Notes: generated by a model not told the origin, from the sequence alone. 64,000 nt of DNA from Rattus norvegicus (GCF_036323735.1 NC_086022.1:69848202-69912201); one strand, 5' to 3'. Shown: positions 47,186-59,821, numbered from the stretch's first letter. A program made the numbers and translations.

Positions 47186-49349
47186 AAATGACCATGATCT
47201 TTAAAGGACTCCTTTTCCCCCTCTGATTTTATGCTTTCTAGAGTGGCTATGGAGAGAAGGTCCGGGTGTCCTTTGTAGCTGATGGGAGGAGAAGCCCTGG
47301 GCTGGGTCACCAAAGTGTGCATCAGTCCTTTCTAGTGTTGAAACCTTGTAAAACACCTTGGGTTAGGACCTCCTCCATGGCTTGTGATGGTGCTATGCCT
47401 AATGTATGCTATTGACTAGGAAGCAGCATTTGATAGGGACTCTACCAGGAATGTGTGGCTCTGGGAGGAAAGTCTGTGGCATGTATCAGATGGGGCCCCT
47501 TCAGATAGCTAGAAGGCCCACAGACAAACTACTGTCTCAAAGCATTAACTATATAGGTGTGTGCACACCAATAGGTGGCATGGGCCACACTCACAGATGC
47601 CCTTCTGCACACAAGTTCTCACTTCGATTTGCTGTGTGTATTACAGTGGAGAGACAGGCACATGGGTGAATGGGAAAGAGCAATTGTTTATGACAGGGAA
47701 AAGGTTGGTAGGAGGATGGGGGGTGGTGAGAAAGTGGTGCAGATTAGTGCAGAGGCCTATATATTTTTGTGTACTGCCTCTTTCCAGCATTCCCTACATA
47801 CAGCAACCCCTGTGACACTTACTTAAGTGTCTGCGGGATTTTTTTTTTCCAAACCACTGACTTGTGATGCAAGTTTTCTCTGGTGTTTACTTTTGCAGAC
47901 AATTTTCTCTGTGTGACTCTATATTCATCTGTGAGCTGAATTTGTAAACATTTAATCTGGTAGACGAGATGATTACTAGAGACCTTCAACGGGGAGGTTC
48001 CACCTAGGCCAAACATAATGAGGCAGAGTACTGGCTGCTGTTACAGAACCTCAGGGCCTGCATCTCATTCAGAACGAGCTTTCTGTTCTTTTTAAGATAT
48101 ATGTCCCCTCATCCCACTGCTGGGATTTGAGAGTCTGTCTTCCTGTTTTCAAGCTGTTTCTTGCTCATAATTTGATATATCCTTAGATACTGACAGGTAC
48201 TTTTCCTTCAAGATTTTTCAGACTTGATTGACACATCACCCCTCACTGTATGTTGGATGATGGGATAACTATTTGTTTTCCTTTATTCCTTTAAAGCACT
48301 CAGCTGTTGTTTCAGCTCCCTGTGATTTTAATAGCTAACAAGGATAAACTAGGCCTCTGGTTGCGTAATGGACTCAGTCACAATGAAGAGGTTTAGTTGA
48401 GGTCTGTTTGGAACTGCTCAAAGTCCTCAAATCTAGACCTGTCATTTCAGGGTCATCAGGATGTGAATTTCAACAAGCACCCCCACACCCATTAAATCCA
48501 CCTTGATTACATCTGCATAGAGGTTGCCAAGGCTAGACCTTTAGTATTAGATGAAAAATAGGCAGGAGTTAAAATACAGTAGGAACCTTTGAGGATGCTG
48601 GACCAGGACCAGCATCCGTGCTAGACATAGACTGGATTACAAACCTTCTTACTCCAGATGGTAATAATCAAGTTCCAGAGGAACCAGTTCGACTCCAGAG
48701 TTGGTCCTAGTGTTTATTATTAAGAAATCATGAGGACACCCAGGATCACAGGTGAGGCCACAACATCTCCAACACACAGTGTAACTGGGACCCTTGGGGA
48801 CTGTTCCTTCCAGTCTGCACCTGAGGCTGGAGCAGACCCAGGGCTCTGGCTCCCCACCCACTCCAGCAACACCCAGAGAAAGCTTGATTCCCAGGAGCTC
48901 TGACACTACAGGATCTCAGCAAAAAAGAAGTCATGAGAAAATGAGCCCTTGTTACTCCGTACATTCTTGGTTTTTGGAAGCCATGGTTATTGTGTCACAT
49001 CTAGGAGCCCAGGGTTCTGGAATTATTTTTAGAAGTGATCATGCTGTAGATTTGTGTTAGTTAAGATGTAGGAAGGGGCTCATTTTAAAAAAGTGGAGGT
49101 ATCTTTGGGAAGGAGGCCAGAAGAGAGGGGCATCCCCTAAGCAACAGGAGGAGCCCTTAGCCTTAAGAGTTCAGTGACCAGATCCCAGTAGCAGCCCAGG
49201 GGCAGGTGACTCTAGGGCTGAGGACATAGCTTAGTCTTTGTAAGCAAATATTTCTATTTATAGTGCGAGCATCCACCCCCTCTCTGCTCCCCCATCTTAT
49301 TCAGTGACATTGTTAATGCTTCTTCCATTGCTCATGTCTTTTCGGTAAG
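47186..49349. other. Unassigned sequence with regulatory-looking block
   Basis: 48170-48400 (gctcataatttgatatatcc, ttgattgacacatc, gattttaatagctaac) is AT-rich and high-complexity. A tRNA-box-like trace at 49215-49245 (gctgaggacatagcttagtc) is too short to call. No gene recognised. Confidence 0.35.
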
Positions 49350-49746
49350 TATTCTCTAGTTAGCATTAACTATCAACTTGCACAGCCTAGAATCATCAGC
49401 AGGAAAGCCTTAATGGAGGAATTTTTCCAAATCGTATTTGACCTGGGGAATGTCTATAGAGGATATTTGAACCATTATCTGATTCAAAAAGGTCCGGTCC
49501 ACTGTGGGCAGCACCGTTCCTAGTAGGTAGGTGGTCGTGAGGCACATAAGAAAGCTAGCTAAGGATGGGTAAGGGAACAAGGCAGCAGACCCAATCCTCC
49601 ATGGTTTCTGCTTCAGTTCCTGCCCCAACTTCCCTAAATGATGTACTATGACCTGGAAGTATAAGCCAAATAAACTCTTGCCTTCCCCACATTGCTTTTG
49701 GTTTGTGGTATTTGTCCTAGCAACAGAAAGGCAGTTAGACTAGCAA
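49350..49746 (+). mobile_element. Rodent ERVL-MaLR solo LTR, near full length
   Basis: 'tattctctagttagcattaactatcaacttgcac' opens it, then 'gtccactgtgggcagcaccgttcctag', 'catggtttctgcttcagttcctgcc', and a polyadenylation region 'gtataagccaaataaactc' with the terminus 'ctagcaacagaaaggcagttagacta'. The AATAAA at about 49669 is the LTR signal. The layout matches the element at 16317-16721 in opposite orientation. No internal region follows. Confidence 0.85.
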
Positions 49747-50579
49747 GGAACTAAACAGCTTCAGTAACTACTGAATGTTCTACTTTACAGAAGAAAGCCA
49801 TTTAAAAATAATATAAATAATTTTGAAATATTTTCTTAACTTCAGTGAAATTATCAACTCAGGTATTACTGCTCTGAAAATCACTGTATATGTAGCTACC
49901 AAAGAAAATGACATTTTTTAAATGGTGTCTTTTGTACTATCTACGATACTGTTTTTTAATCTCTAGAGGAAAACCTAGCTGGGTATATAAGAAAGAGTTT
50001 ACCATTACCCTAGTCAGGCATCCAACCACCACATCACCAGTGATATAACAGCCTGATGTTGTATGTATTTGATGTTATTAAATAAAATATCTCTTGTGGC
50101 ATTTTCTTGACAACATTGCTTATTGTTAATCCATTAGGCTTTAAGTAGACCTGCCAGTTTCTAGGACGTATAGGAACACGTTATGTGCTACTACCAGGAA
50201 GTGAGCACCCAGATCTGGAAGCTGAGGCTTGTCCACGGGATAATTTAACTAGAATCTTCATAACTGAGGCTCAGAAGGCAGAGCCTGCTAGAGTCAAAAG
50301 ATTTAAAGGTCATGGCAATCAGAGCTAGCATGCCAGGTTAGATACTGCTTTGAAATTTACTGGGAAGATTAGAAAATGCTAAATCTTAAATAAAATTCAT
50401 TAAAATGGAAAAGAAATCATTGACTGAAAATGTGGGCAGGAGAGTTGGGCTGCTGGATAGATGGACTGTAAATCTCACATTGATAAATATGTCCAAAAAC
50501 ACTGGAAACAAAAGCAGAGATAATAACCATTCTTGTGTGGTTCTTGTGTGGTAGAATTATGTTTTATTTTAATTAACTA
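49747..50579. other. Unassigned AT-rich sequence
   Basis: No recognised gene or repeat. AT-rich from 49800 to 50130. Confidence 0.4.
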
Positions 50580-50787
50580 ATTAATTGAAGGTTTGTTTTT
50601 GCTTGCCTGTATGCCTGTCTATGCACCACATGCATACCTTGTGCCCACACATCCCAGAAGAGGGCATGAATCCTCCAAAACTGGAACTAGAGTTGTTAGC
50701 CTCAATGTGGGTGCTGGGAATTGAACCCAGGTACTCTAGAAAAGTAGCCAGAACGCCTAACCTCTGAGCCATCTCTCTAACCCCTGC
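50580..50787 (-). mobile_element. B3 SINE, near full length
   Basis: On the minus strand 'ggggttagagagatggctcagagg' (50786 downward) is followed by the tRNA-like region, 'caattcccagcacccac', 'catgccctcttctgggatg' and an AATTAATTAGTTAATT-type tail. A CA array follows its head on the right. Confidence 0.88.
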
Positions 50788-50803
50788 CTCTGTTCTCTGT
50801 TCT

Positions 50804-50804
<1 letters not shown>

Positions 50805-50872
<68 letters not shown>
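50805..50872. repeat. (CA)n microsatellite
   Basis: About 32 AC units with one CATA near the start. Confidence 0.98.
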
Positions 50873-50873
<1 letters not shown>

Positions 50874-51198
50874 AAACCTCACCATCAGAAAGACATCAAA
50901 ATGAATTAACTTCTAACTTTTTATTATGATACCTTGGTTCTTTTGGAGCACTTGTACCCGCTTCTCTCAGTGTCTTTGTACTCTGCTAAAACTCAAAAGT
51001 TAACACTAGTATGTTATTTTTTACCTAAATTCCCAAGTTCATTAAATTTTACCATTTTTGTTTTCTGCACCAGTGTCCTTTTTTGATTCAGTATGCCACA
51101 TTGTACTTGGTCATCAATCTCCGTCATCTCCTTTCTCTATGCCAGTTTCCACGTCTTCTCTTACTTTCAACAATGTAGACAGTCCTTAAGAATGCTGC

Positions 51199-51414
51199 TC
51201 AGCACCAGTGGAAGGGGAAGCCCTGGGTCCTGCTAAGACTGAATCCCCAGTGAACTAGACTGTTGGGGGGAGGGCGGCAATGGGGGGAGGGTGGGGTGGG
51301 GAACATCCATAACGAAGGGGAGGGGGGAGGGGGATGTTTGCCCAGAAACCGGGAAAGGGAATAACACTCGAAATGTATATAAGAAATACTCAAGTTAATT
51401 TAAAAAAAAAAAAA
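51199..51414 (+). mobile_element. Rat LINE-1 (L1_Rn) 3' end, 5'-truncated insertion
   Basis: 'cagcaccagtggaaggggaagccctgggtcctgctaagactg', a G-rich stretch, 'cagaaaccgggaaagggaataacactcgaaatgtatataagaaatac' and an A tail are the rat L1 3' UTR. The repeats AGAATGCTGC (51189-51198) and AGAAATGCTGC (51415-51425) flank it and agree except for one extra A, as expected of a target-site duplication. No ORF2 sequence is included; the minus-strand frame 51199-51393 is a shadow. Confidence 0.95.
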
Positions 51415-51509
51415 AGAAATGCTGCAGATTTCTTATGTAATGTTCCTCATTTGGAACTTACTTGATGATTTCACCATAAGAAGACTGGACTTGTAGCTTG
51501 TGTAGGAGA

Positions 51510-51511
<2 letters not shown>

Positions 51512-51563
<52 letters not shown>
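51512..51563. repeat. (GT)n microsatellite
   Basis: About 26 uninterrupted GT units. Confidence 0.98.
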
Positions 51564-51565
<2 letters not shown>

Positions 51566-52175
51566 CCAAGGCACACATATGGAGATCAGAGAGAATGAGT
51601 TTTTCCTTCCCCCATGAGCATCCCAGGGATAGAACTTTGGGTGTCAGGCTTGATAACCTCCCTTACTGTATGAGCCTCCTCACTGGCCCTCAAACATCCT
51701 TTTTATCTCATTCTATCCAAAGTACATGACATCATTGTGACTAACCAGTGAAGTTAATCTTGGATCACTCGGTTGAATTAGTGTCTGCCACAGCCCTCTG
51801 TTATTTTCTTATGATAATTTTTTCAGTTACTATTTTCTTCCCATAGTTTCACTGAGTTCTGAGTCCAGTCCATATGGTTATTTTGAAACCCCAGAAGAAA
51901 CAAGAGCACCGGTTAATTTTAAGTTAGTCAAGAGAAGTTAATTTTGTCCACATTTGAAAGAGCTTTGTTTGATAACAGGACACAGTAGGTCGTGACACAG
52001 CACACAGTTGGCCTCTGACATTGGTAGCGATGACAGTGCAGTAAGAGGATCCTCAGGGAAGCAGGACTTGAGAACAGAGAGCCTGTGCTCCTGGTTTGGC
52101 TTCTGTTTCTTCGAGCTGACCTGTAACGAAGATTCCTCTTCCTTCTTTTACTCAATCTGAAAAACCTGTGTTCTG
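51564..52175. other. Unassigned sequence
   Basis: No gene or repeat recognised. 'cagttactattttcttcccatagtttcac' at about 51825 is AT-rich. Confidence 0.4.
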
Positions 52176-52410
52176 GAGGGACTAAGGAAATGGCTCAGCA
52201 GTTAAGACATCTTGCTTCAAGGGGGCCAGAATTTGGTTCCTAGTACCCTCCTCTAGTTGTTTATGACTGCCTGTAACTCCCACTCCAGGGAATCCAATGC
52301 CTTCTTTTGACTTCTGTGGGCACCTTCACACATGTGGCATATATATGCACACATATAAGTAAACGTAAGTATGAATAATAAAGAACAAAGCTTTAAAAAT
52401 AAAAAGAAAC
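52176..52410 (+). mobile_element. B3 SINE, near full length
   Basis: 'ggagggactaaggaaatggctcagcagttaagacatc' (tRNA-like head), 'ggttcctagtaccc', 'ctgcctgtaactcccactccagggaatccaatgccttcttttgacttctgtgggcacc' and an A-rich 'aataataaagaacaaagc' tail follow B3. Confidence 0.9.
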
Positions 52411-52950
52411 TATGGGCTTTTTTTGTTGTTGTTATTAAAAACAAAGATCTGCCCTTATAGGCCTGCTTCCTGATGTCCATAATGCCTCCCAGTCCATAGA
52501 AGACTGGAAAGCAAAAGGAAGAAAGGAAGGAGTGGAAGCCAGTGAAAGAAAGCTCTCAGCCAAGTTCCCTTCCCTTGCGAGCACCTTCACACTTGGGAAG
52601 TGGGCTGTGCTCCCATTAGCCAAACGACATTTCAGAGTTGCCATCTGGGGATTCATGGATGTCCAAGTCCTGCAAACTAACTGCAGTCTATCATGTAGTG
52701 AACAAGAAGAGCGCCAGGGGACAGAACTGAGACATAACTCAGAGAAATCTTCTGCTGGGTGACACACATGCCAAGAGGAACAGCACCAGAGGCTGAGAGC
52801 CATGCCGATGCATCTTGTCTCTTCTCGTTCTCTGGTCAGGCAGGCTTTATAGCTGAGGTCTGTTAGACTACCTACCAGCTTGCAGACGTTCCTGAGCTTT
52901 CTAACCAGAAGTTTACATTATTTCTGTGGCTATGTGTGATTATTAAAAAA
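52411..52950. other. Unassigned sequence with a 122-codon minus-strand frame
   Basis: The frame at 52435-52803 lacks a recognised domain, signal peptide or splice context. No other signal. Confidence 0.35.
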
Positions 52951-53555
52951 TCTTTTTTTCTAAGTTTTATTTTTTTAATTAAAATGAAATTGCATATTTT
53001 TTCCTATAACTTCGTCTGTATGCTCCCCTCCACTTCCTCTCAAATTCATGGCCTGTTTTTCTTTAATTGTTATTGTTAAATATATGTGGATAATTACATA
53101 AATACAATCTGTTCAGGCCATTTAGCATTACTTGTATCCATATGATTTTAGAGCTGACAACTTGAGGGCTCATCCCTGTTGACTATTTCTCCTGCTCTCA
53201 GCGTTCCTTATTTGCCTGTAGACCTTTGCCTAGGGATGGGGCTCTGTAAACTTCCCCTCTCCACATTAGCATATCTATTGTCATTGTTCAAGTCTTGCTT
53301 AGGCAGCCATGTTGTTGAGGTTTATGGTTGAAGCTTCCCTGTCATATCTAGGAGACAACAATCTCACAGCAGATTTCCTGATCCTGAGGGTTCCAATGTT
53401 CCCCATGGTAAGTGTGGGAATTGTGTTGTAGGTGTATCAGTTGGTACTGGGTATCCCTTGGCCACTTCTCCAAATTTTGACCAGTATCTTTTAATGCTAT
53501 GCCCTTCTGGTCTCCCACAACCTCCTTACATACAGAGCTGTGCCTTTCTTTAGTC
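52951..53555 (-). mobile_element. Rodent L1 (Lx-like) 3' region, reverse orientation
   Basis: The plus strand begins T-rich (the A tail of a minus-strand element). It then reads 'caaattcatggcctgtttttctttaattgttattg', 'tgttcaggccatttagcattacttg', 'catccatatg' type words, 'ggcagccatgttgttgaggttta', 'cagcttccctgtcatatctagg' and 'cacagcagatttcctgatcc', the order of a common rodent L1 3' UTR. The subfamily is not resolved. Confidence 0.65.
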
Positions 53556-55189
53556 ATCTACAATGTGAGGATCATTTTGTTAGCCAGATGAGGTCGTCTC
53601 CACAAACATGAATTCATGAATGTACATGGCCCATGTCTACCCTCTCTCTTCTCTCTTAGTGTGTCCCTTTTCTCCCCTCCTTTTCTCCACATCACCAGGG
53701 TCATAGTGTGAGGAGAAGCAAGGACTTCCAGTTCTGAAGACCACAAAAAGGCTCTCAGTAAAATGGAAGATTGTTGAGGTACATTACATTTCTACTAAAG
53801 ATTTTTCTCCGGAGAATTTGGAAATGAGTGTAAAATTTATAAGATTTCACACTGAGTGGCTTTTTCTACCTGTCTCTCTTTACTTAATTCATAGTACTCC
53901 GCCCTTACCTATAAACATAAACTTGAGAAAAAAGAACTTTAGGTGAATTTTCAGAATACACATTCCAGTGATTTAAAAACTTCAAGGATAGAAATGTGAT
54001 TGGGGGAATATTGATTAAAAGCCCTAGATGTCTATGCTTATCACTCCAGTAGCTCAGTCCTGATTGTATTTTGCAGGGACTGGTGGATAGCAGCCAGAAT
54101 GTGAATTTTGTGTCGATATTTGTTGACTGTGAACAAAATCTATGTGAGGTATCCGAATGTTTTAGATTGCCAGCAAAGTAGTTGAAACACCTGAGTCTTT
54201 TGATCATGTCCCGATCCTTTTGTCAAGAACATTCTGTGGCTGTTGCCTAGGAAACACCATCTTGCTTATGTTCCATGGCAGGGACCTCTCTGCACTGTAA
54301 GACAATGGTATGCCACTGTCCTCCTTTGTAATAATCTAAACTTGATGGGATTCATAGCAACTTTTTAGAAGTTACTATTATTCTTCCCTTCCTGGCTAGC
54401 ACGTGTGTTTTATCCAGTGTTTCACTGAAGCAGAATGAAGCGTTTTTCATGCTTCAGACATTATTCTGGGCTTTGATTAAACCTTAAAACCAGGGGAAGG
54501 AAAAGCCAACATGTTCCCTCTCTTTAAGCAGTGAGAATCTCAGCTGCTTATTGTTGCCACGAATGTGTGTGCATGCTCGCCTGATGGTTTTGTGTCTTTT
54601 CTAAATGCAGATATAAACTGGATGCATTTGTCACCTCAAGACAATTTTTCACACAAGTCATGATCACCCTTAGTGTGTTAGGTGCCTGCAAGAGGTCATA
54701 CCATGGTAGGGGAAGTGGACTCCATGTATTTAGAGTCAGGAATCACCTGTGAACCAAAGTGTTTACCTCCTTGGATGTCAGGGTATTTTAGAATCAAATA
54801 TCTAGAAGGAAAGCAAACTCATACCCATGAATGAGAGAGGCTCATATTGTAGCAGAGAAAGAACAAATCCATCATTCTCATGAGCTTCCCCTTCCTTAAC
54901 AACACAGTCCGTATCTTTCCTTCTCACCCAACTTGGTTCTCTTGCATGGTGCCTCACTATCCCTTGATATTAGAGGGAGGAAGGTAAGGTAGAAAGCAAC
55001 CCCCCATGCCCAGAGGTCACACTAAATGCAGCACCAGTGTGGCTGGGGCCTCTACCTATAGTTAGTGATTTGGCCTTACCCCCACCATTTCAGTTCTCTA
55101 TCTATTTGGCAGTGGTTTCTCCTGACCTTTCCCTTGGGGCTTTGATCACTACCATGACTCCTTTTCCTCCTCCTCTCTTCTTCTTCACA
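53556..55189. other. Unassigned sequence
   Basis: No gene or repeat recognised over about 1.6 kb. 53760-54180 is AT-rich and 54900-55180 is CT-rich. The 100-codon minus-strand frame at 53905-54207 has no recognised domain. Confidence 0.4.
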
Positions 55190-55545
55190 GTGTTTGTATA
55201 CATGCATACCTGTTTGCACATGTGCATCAGCATGTTCAGGGTCACATTCTCACATAAATGAATGTGGAGGCCAGAAGTCAAAGTCAGTCTCCTGCCTTAT
55301 CACTTCTTACCTATTTTCTGAGGTCAGGTCTCTCACTGAACCCAAGGTTCACTGTATGGGGTGCACTGTATGGGGTGCACTGTCTGCCAACAATTCCCCA
55401 GGTTCTACCTTATCTCAATGTACTAGTGCTGGGGATAGAGACAGGCACCACCACACCCAGCTCTCCACAAGCATTCTGGGACAGAACTCAGGTCCTAGTG
55501 CTTATACACCAGGCACATTATCCATGGAGCCATCTTTCCATCCCT
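55190..55545 (-). mobile_element. B4-type SINE, reverse, with internal 14-bp duplication
   Basis: 'gtatacatgcatacctgtttgcacatg', 'atgtggaggccagaagtcaaagtcag', 'aggtctctcactgaacccaagg', 'agtgctggggatagagacaggcaccaccacacccag' and 'ggagccatctttccatccc' follow the reverse complement of B4. ACTGTATGGGGTGC repeats at 55351 and 55365, with a third partial unit. Confidence 0.75.
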
Positions 55546-56606
55546 CATTCTTCTTAATTTCTTCTTCATCCTTAAGTCAAGAAACCAGTGTAGCCTCTTC
55601 TTTTGCTCAGCTGTAGACATAGTCCTGATTTTTCTGTACTGGAGTTGGTTTGTCTCAGAGCTGAGGACTGTATGAGGTTTTTTTCTCCCTTTTAAGAATC
55701 TTTCACTTTTTATAATTTTTTTCTTCGCTCAGGATCAGATGCTTCACTTTTAAACTCATTATTTAGAAGTTTATTCTGTTTGTCTTAACTTCTTTCCAGA
55801 TCTCCCTTTGACCTTGCCTGATTAAGACATAATGAGTCTCAAGTATATTTAAATGAATCAAGAAAATGAGGGTCTCAGTAGCCAACATTCCTACATTAAA
55901 AAAATTAATGACTTCTTTGAGGTCTCATATAATTAGTGTAGGTTGATAAATGTAGGAGGAATTTTCATGTCTGAAGACAGTGACAATTCAGAGTTGCCCC
56001 AGTTTTGCCTACAGGGAAAATACTTTTTTCTAAACTGAGGAAATCTTGCTGTATTCTAATTCTTTTACTTTGTCTTTGCTAGAACCTTTTCTTTTTCTAA
56101 TACAGATCAAGTCTTAGAGATCTGTGGGGATTTTTCTATCTCAACTTTGAAACACTGTGGACCCCTCTAAGGCCTAGGTTCAGATATTCTGCTGTCCAGT
56201 GAGCTTATGAGAGACAGCTGCACCTGGTGCCAAGCGCTTACTCTAACTCAGCTTCTACAAACCGCATTCTTGTCCATCAGATGAGTTTCTGTCTTACTCT
56301 TGACAAGTAGAGTAGATGGAACCACCCATCCCATTGTCCAAGGTATGCTTGAGCTCTCTCTCTTTACTTGTACCCAGCCACCAGTAAGTCTTCTGTCCCT
56401 TGATTCCAGTTTATCTTTAATCAACAAACAACTCAAAATCCAGGCCACTACAATTCCTCCTAGATTTGGGGCATTTCAGGACCCTTCTCCATTGGGATAT
56501 CAAGGTCTACCTGCTTAACTTTGGCTTCCTCCTGCTTCCCATACATACCTCCAGCATCTTTGCTCTTACAGTAGGGTAGATTTTTTTTAAACAGAAACCA
56601 TAGGGC
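55546..56606. other. Unassigned sequence
   Basis: No gene or repeat recognised. AT-rich to about 56100. Confidence 0.4.
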
Positions 56607-56685
56607 CAGGGGTATGGCTTAGTGCATGAGAGCATTTGCTGCGCAAGCTTGAGGACCTGAGTTCAGATCCCCAACACCCACTTGC
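56607..56685 (+). mobile_element. tRNA-derived SINE head (B2/B4-type)
   Basis: 'gggccaggggtatggcttagtgcatgagagcatttgctgcgcaagcttgaggacctgagttcagatccccaacaccca' carries A-box and B-box words. The 3' part is missing. Confidence 0.8.
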
Positions 56686-56797
56686 TTATTTCACGTATTT
56701 GATCTGCAGCCAAATTCAATATTCCATTAATAATTTTATACAAAGTGCTACCTTTTAAGATTTATTTTCTATTATCAGCATCAGAAAGTGGCTCTAT

Positions 56798-56993
56798 ACT
56801 GGGCATTGGTAGCACATACCTTTAACCCCAGAACTCAGGAGACAAGGGCAGGAGGACCTCTGTGAGTCCAAGGACAGCCTGGTCTACAGAGTGAGTTCCA
56901 GGACACCCAAGGCTACACAGAGAAACCCTGATTTAGAAAAGAAGAACAAGAAGAAGGAGATGGAGAAGGAGGAAGAGAGGGAGAAGGAGAAAA
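56798..56993 (+). mobile_element. B1 SINE with long GAA/GGA tail
   Basis: 'actgggcattggtagcacatacctttaaccccagaactcaggag ... ggcagg ... cagcctggtctacagagtgagttccaggacacccaaggctacacagagaaacc' is a nearly complete B1. Its A-rich tail has expanded into a purine-rich (GAA/GGA) run to 56993. Flanking words TGGCTCTAT and TGGCTTTAT (56789 and 56997) are a probable target-site duplication with one mismatch. Confidence 0.93.
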
Positions 56994-57152
56994 ATATGGC
57001 TTTATTCAGTGGATTTTTTCCCACAGATATACAGTTTTGAAAAGTATCTCTCAACTCTCACTAGAGAAGCTTCCTTTTGAGCTAGGTAAAATTGGTATTT
57101 AACAGAGACCACAACTCATCAAGGAACAGGCTGCAGGATACTTGACCCTTAA

Positions 57153-57155
<3 letters not shown>

Positions 57156-57202
<47 letters not shown>
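57156..57202. repeat. (CA)n microsatellite
   Basis: About 23 CA units. The minus-strand frame through it is an artefact. Confidence 0.98.
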
Positions 57203-57206
<4 letters not shown>

Positions 57207-57339
57207 CATCACAATCTTCCATCCCAGTGATCCCAGACTCAGGGATCATTTCTAGAACAGGGTGTTGGAAAGAGTATAAGAGCAGGACGTGATGGATGAC
57301 TACAAGAAAACTGTCTCCTGGATATAGCAGGAAAACTAG

Positions 57340-57716
57340 CGATGAGCTCGCCCAGGTTATAACATTGTTCATAAGACCTGTACAAGCTCAAGCCAGACAA
57401 AAGCCCAATAGGGACTGGCAAGGTAGAAACAAAATCCCATCCCTAGTCAAGAAGCTATTGAACATTAATGGCTGTTGAGAGACTCTGTTTTGTTGTTGTT
57501 TGAAGTGTGTTACCTCTTATAAGTTGACCACATTCCACGGGAAGGCCCCATATTCAAAACAGCACAAATTAATGAGACTTGATGGGTGTACAAAATAACA
57601 GGACACAAAGTTGGTTGGGTAGGGAAAGGGGTGTGAATCTGAAGGGAGTTGAGGAATTTGGTAAATATGATAACACATTGTATAAAAGCCCCAGAGAATA
57701 AAATGCTTTTGAAAAA
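57340..57716 (+). mobile_element. Rodent L1 (Lx-type) 3' UTR, 5'-truncated
   Basis: 'acctgtacaagctcaagccagacaaaagccc', 'aaaatcccatccctagtcaagaagctattgaacattaatggctg', 'aagttgaccacattccacggg', 'cagcacaaattaatgagacttg' and the end 'gtaaatatgataacacattgtataaaagcccc ... aataaaatgc' match an Lx-type 3' UTR in order. The sequence is diverged and no ORF2 is present. Confidence 0.85.
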
Positions 57717-58158
57717 ATGAAAGAACCACCTTTTGAATGACAAGAAAACACTAATACATTGGGCTGGACCTGTATCGGCCATCCTTGGCAACCCAGTGAT
57801 TCAGTTCTGTAACAAACCTAAGGAGACATAGTTCCTGGCTGTGCCTCAGTGGAGTGCCGAGTTCCTGTGCCCCTGCTATCTTATGAGTAACATAGATGTC
57901 ACCGCAGCATTGATCAACATGAACTTATAGAAGACCTCTCACCTTCTGTTCAGATATCTTTAAAAGCAATACTCCATCCTCCTTTCCCTTCCCTCGGGAT
58001 CTTAGAGCTTGGCAAGCAAACTTGTTGCCATGCCAACAGCAAGACTTCCGGGCAGGAGGCTGCAGTCCTACCTCTACTTCCTTAGCAACTGCTGATATCC
58101 TCTCCTACTTGAGTTCATACTGGCATCAGATCATTGCTATAGAATTACTTGTAGTCTG
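57717..58158. other. Unassigned sequence
   Basis: No gene or repeat recognised. Confidence 0.4.
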
Positions 58159-58174
58159 GGTTTTTTTGTTTTTT

Positions 58175-58205
<31 letters not shown>

Positions 58206-58287
58206 TTAGCTTGCTGTCCTTGAGATTGAACCCAGAGCCTCATGGATGGTAGGCAAACGCTTTACCATGGAACTATATCCCAGCCAT
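58159..58287 (-). mobile_element. ID-like tRNA-derived SINE with long TTTTG/T tail
   Basis: On the minus strand 'ggctgggatatagttccatggtaaagcgtttgcctaccatcc', 'gaggctctgggttcaatctcaagg' is followed by a long A/CAAAA tail (plus-strand T run 58159-58209). It is more diverged than the ID at 4478-4581, so it is older. Confidence 0.8.
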
Positions 58288-59821
58288 AGAACTGTGTGGT
58301 ACTGTGCTCCACCACTGAGCACAGTCGCTGGGGAGGTAAAATGCAGGGAGCTTGACTACACTTATCCCAAGCTGCCATCACTGCGCGCTGGGCTTTACAG
58401 AGGGAGTGGGGGGGGGGGAGCAGCCTGAGACATGGGACAGTGGAGCTGTGTCCCTCACTCCCTGGCATCTAGTTGCTGCTAGAAAATCATACAGAGAAGT
58501 CAGGAACACGGGCTGAGGACTGCATCTAGCCTGGGACTGGGACTGGGAGCTCTGGCTTAGCTCATAGGTAAGGGTAGCAGCGATTGTCTGGGAGCGTAGA
58601 TGAGCCTTCCTATGACTCAGGCAGCGGCTCTGTAGGCGAAGGCCTTCTCCATGGTCTCCATGGTGGTGGTAGATGAACGAGTCAGACCTTGGTTCAAAAT
58701 TGTTCATCGTGGAAAATGGATGCATACCAACTTCTCAGGGTGGGCCAAAGATTAAATACCTTTTGCAGGAAGGAATGTCTGGGAAGGGACGCTTATTAGC
58801 TAAACCCTGATGGTCGCTATGCACATTAGCATGGACCAACTTTCCTGGTATGGTCCAGTGTCCCACAGAACTCCTTCTGCTCTAACTCGTACAAGAAACT
58901 CTTCAGCAGCCATTTCTATCCCTCTCTGCATGTTTAGAAATGTGTTCTTAGGAATTTGCTTTCTGTAGGCCAAATTCTACTTGAGATTTCATTGATAAAC
59001 TGATAGTGTGGAAATCCATTATATATAATCTGCCTACTTATCTTCTCTATGGAGCATGCTTCTACCCTTGTGGTATTTTCCATATTGTTACCAGATAAAC
59101 AGAACCTTCCCTTTATACAGGCTTCCAGAAAAGAGATTATCTCCCCTACTTTCTGTATTTGGAAGGAAAATCTCACAACCCATTCCCCATGTTCCAGGAC
59201 CCTTAATTATGTCAGGACTTAGCAAATATGGGTACAGCATCCATTACTGAAATCAAATCACACCTTATCTGACTGGCTCTTAAAAGTTGAACCAGATTCT
59301 GTGGGCTCTAGGTGCACACTATGACCTAGCCCTGAAATACTCCTTTTCTAGGGCATTCTGGAAGGTAGATTGATTTTTTTTGAGCCCAAATAAGAACTGG
59401 GAAGATACTCTACAAAGCTCAATGATTTGAAATTTCTTAACAAATTAGAAATACTTTTACACATAATCTTGAATCCCATTGATAAACAACTTGGAAATTT
59501 AGAGCAATTTTAGAAAACAAATGTCCAGGCTTCAAAAAAATTAGTGTCCCCATACCCATGAGCAAGAGTCTTTAACATCTCTTCTGTTAAGACCTCGATG
59601 ATGTTTTTTTACCAAGTTCCTCCCTTCCTTTCTTGATTATTCTCAGCCATGTTGTAAGACAAGCATTTTGTTCACCCAATTAGAAAGTTTCTTGTTATCC
59701 TTGGTTGGCCTTAACCACTCCTAGCTTCTTATATCTAGGAACAGCTACAGGAAGATCCTCAACTGCTCTGTTGCTGGAAGAAGATCATCTCAGTTGGTCC
59801 TTGTGAACTACAGTTATAAGC
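58288..59821. other. Unassigned sequence with a short G run
   Basis: A run of about 11 G lies at 58409-58419. A minus-strand frame of 115 codons (58378-58725) has no recognised domain. 58930-59240 is AT-rich and unremarkable. Confidence 0.4.

Noticed and set aside
49215..49245. SINE head
   Set aside because: Only one short box-like word matches and no tail or second box is visible.
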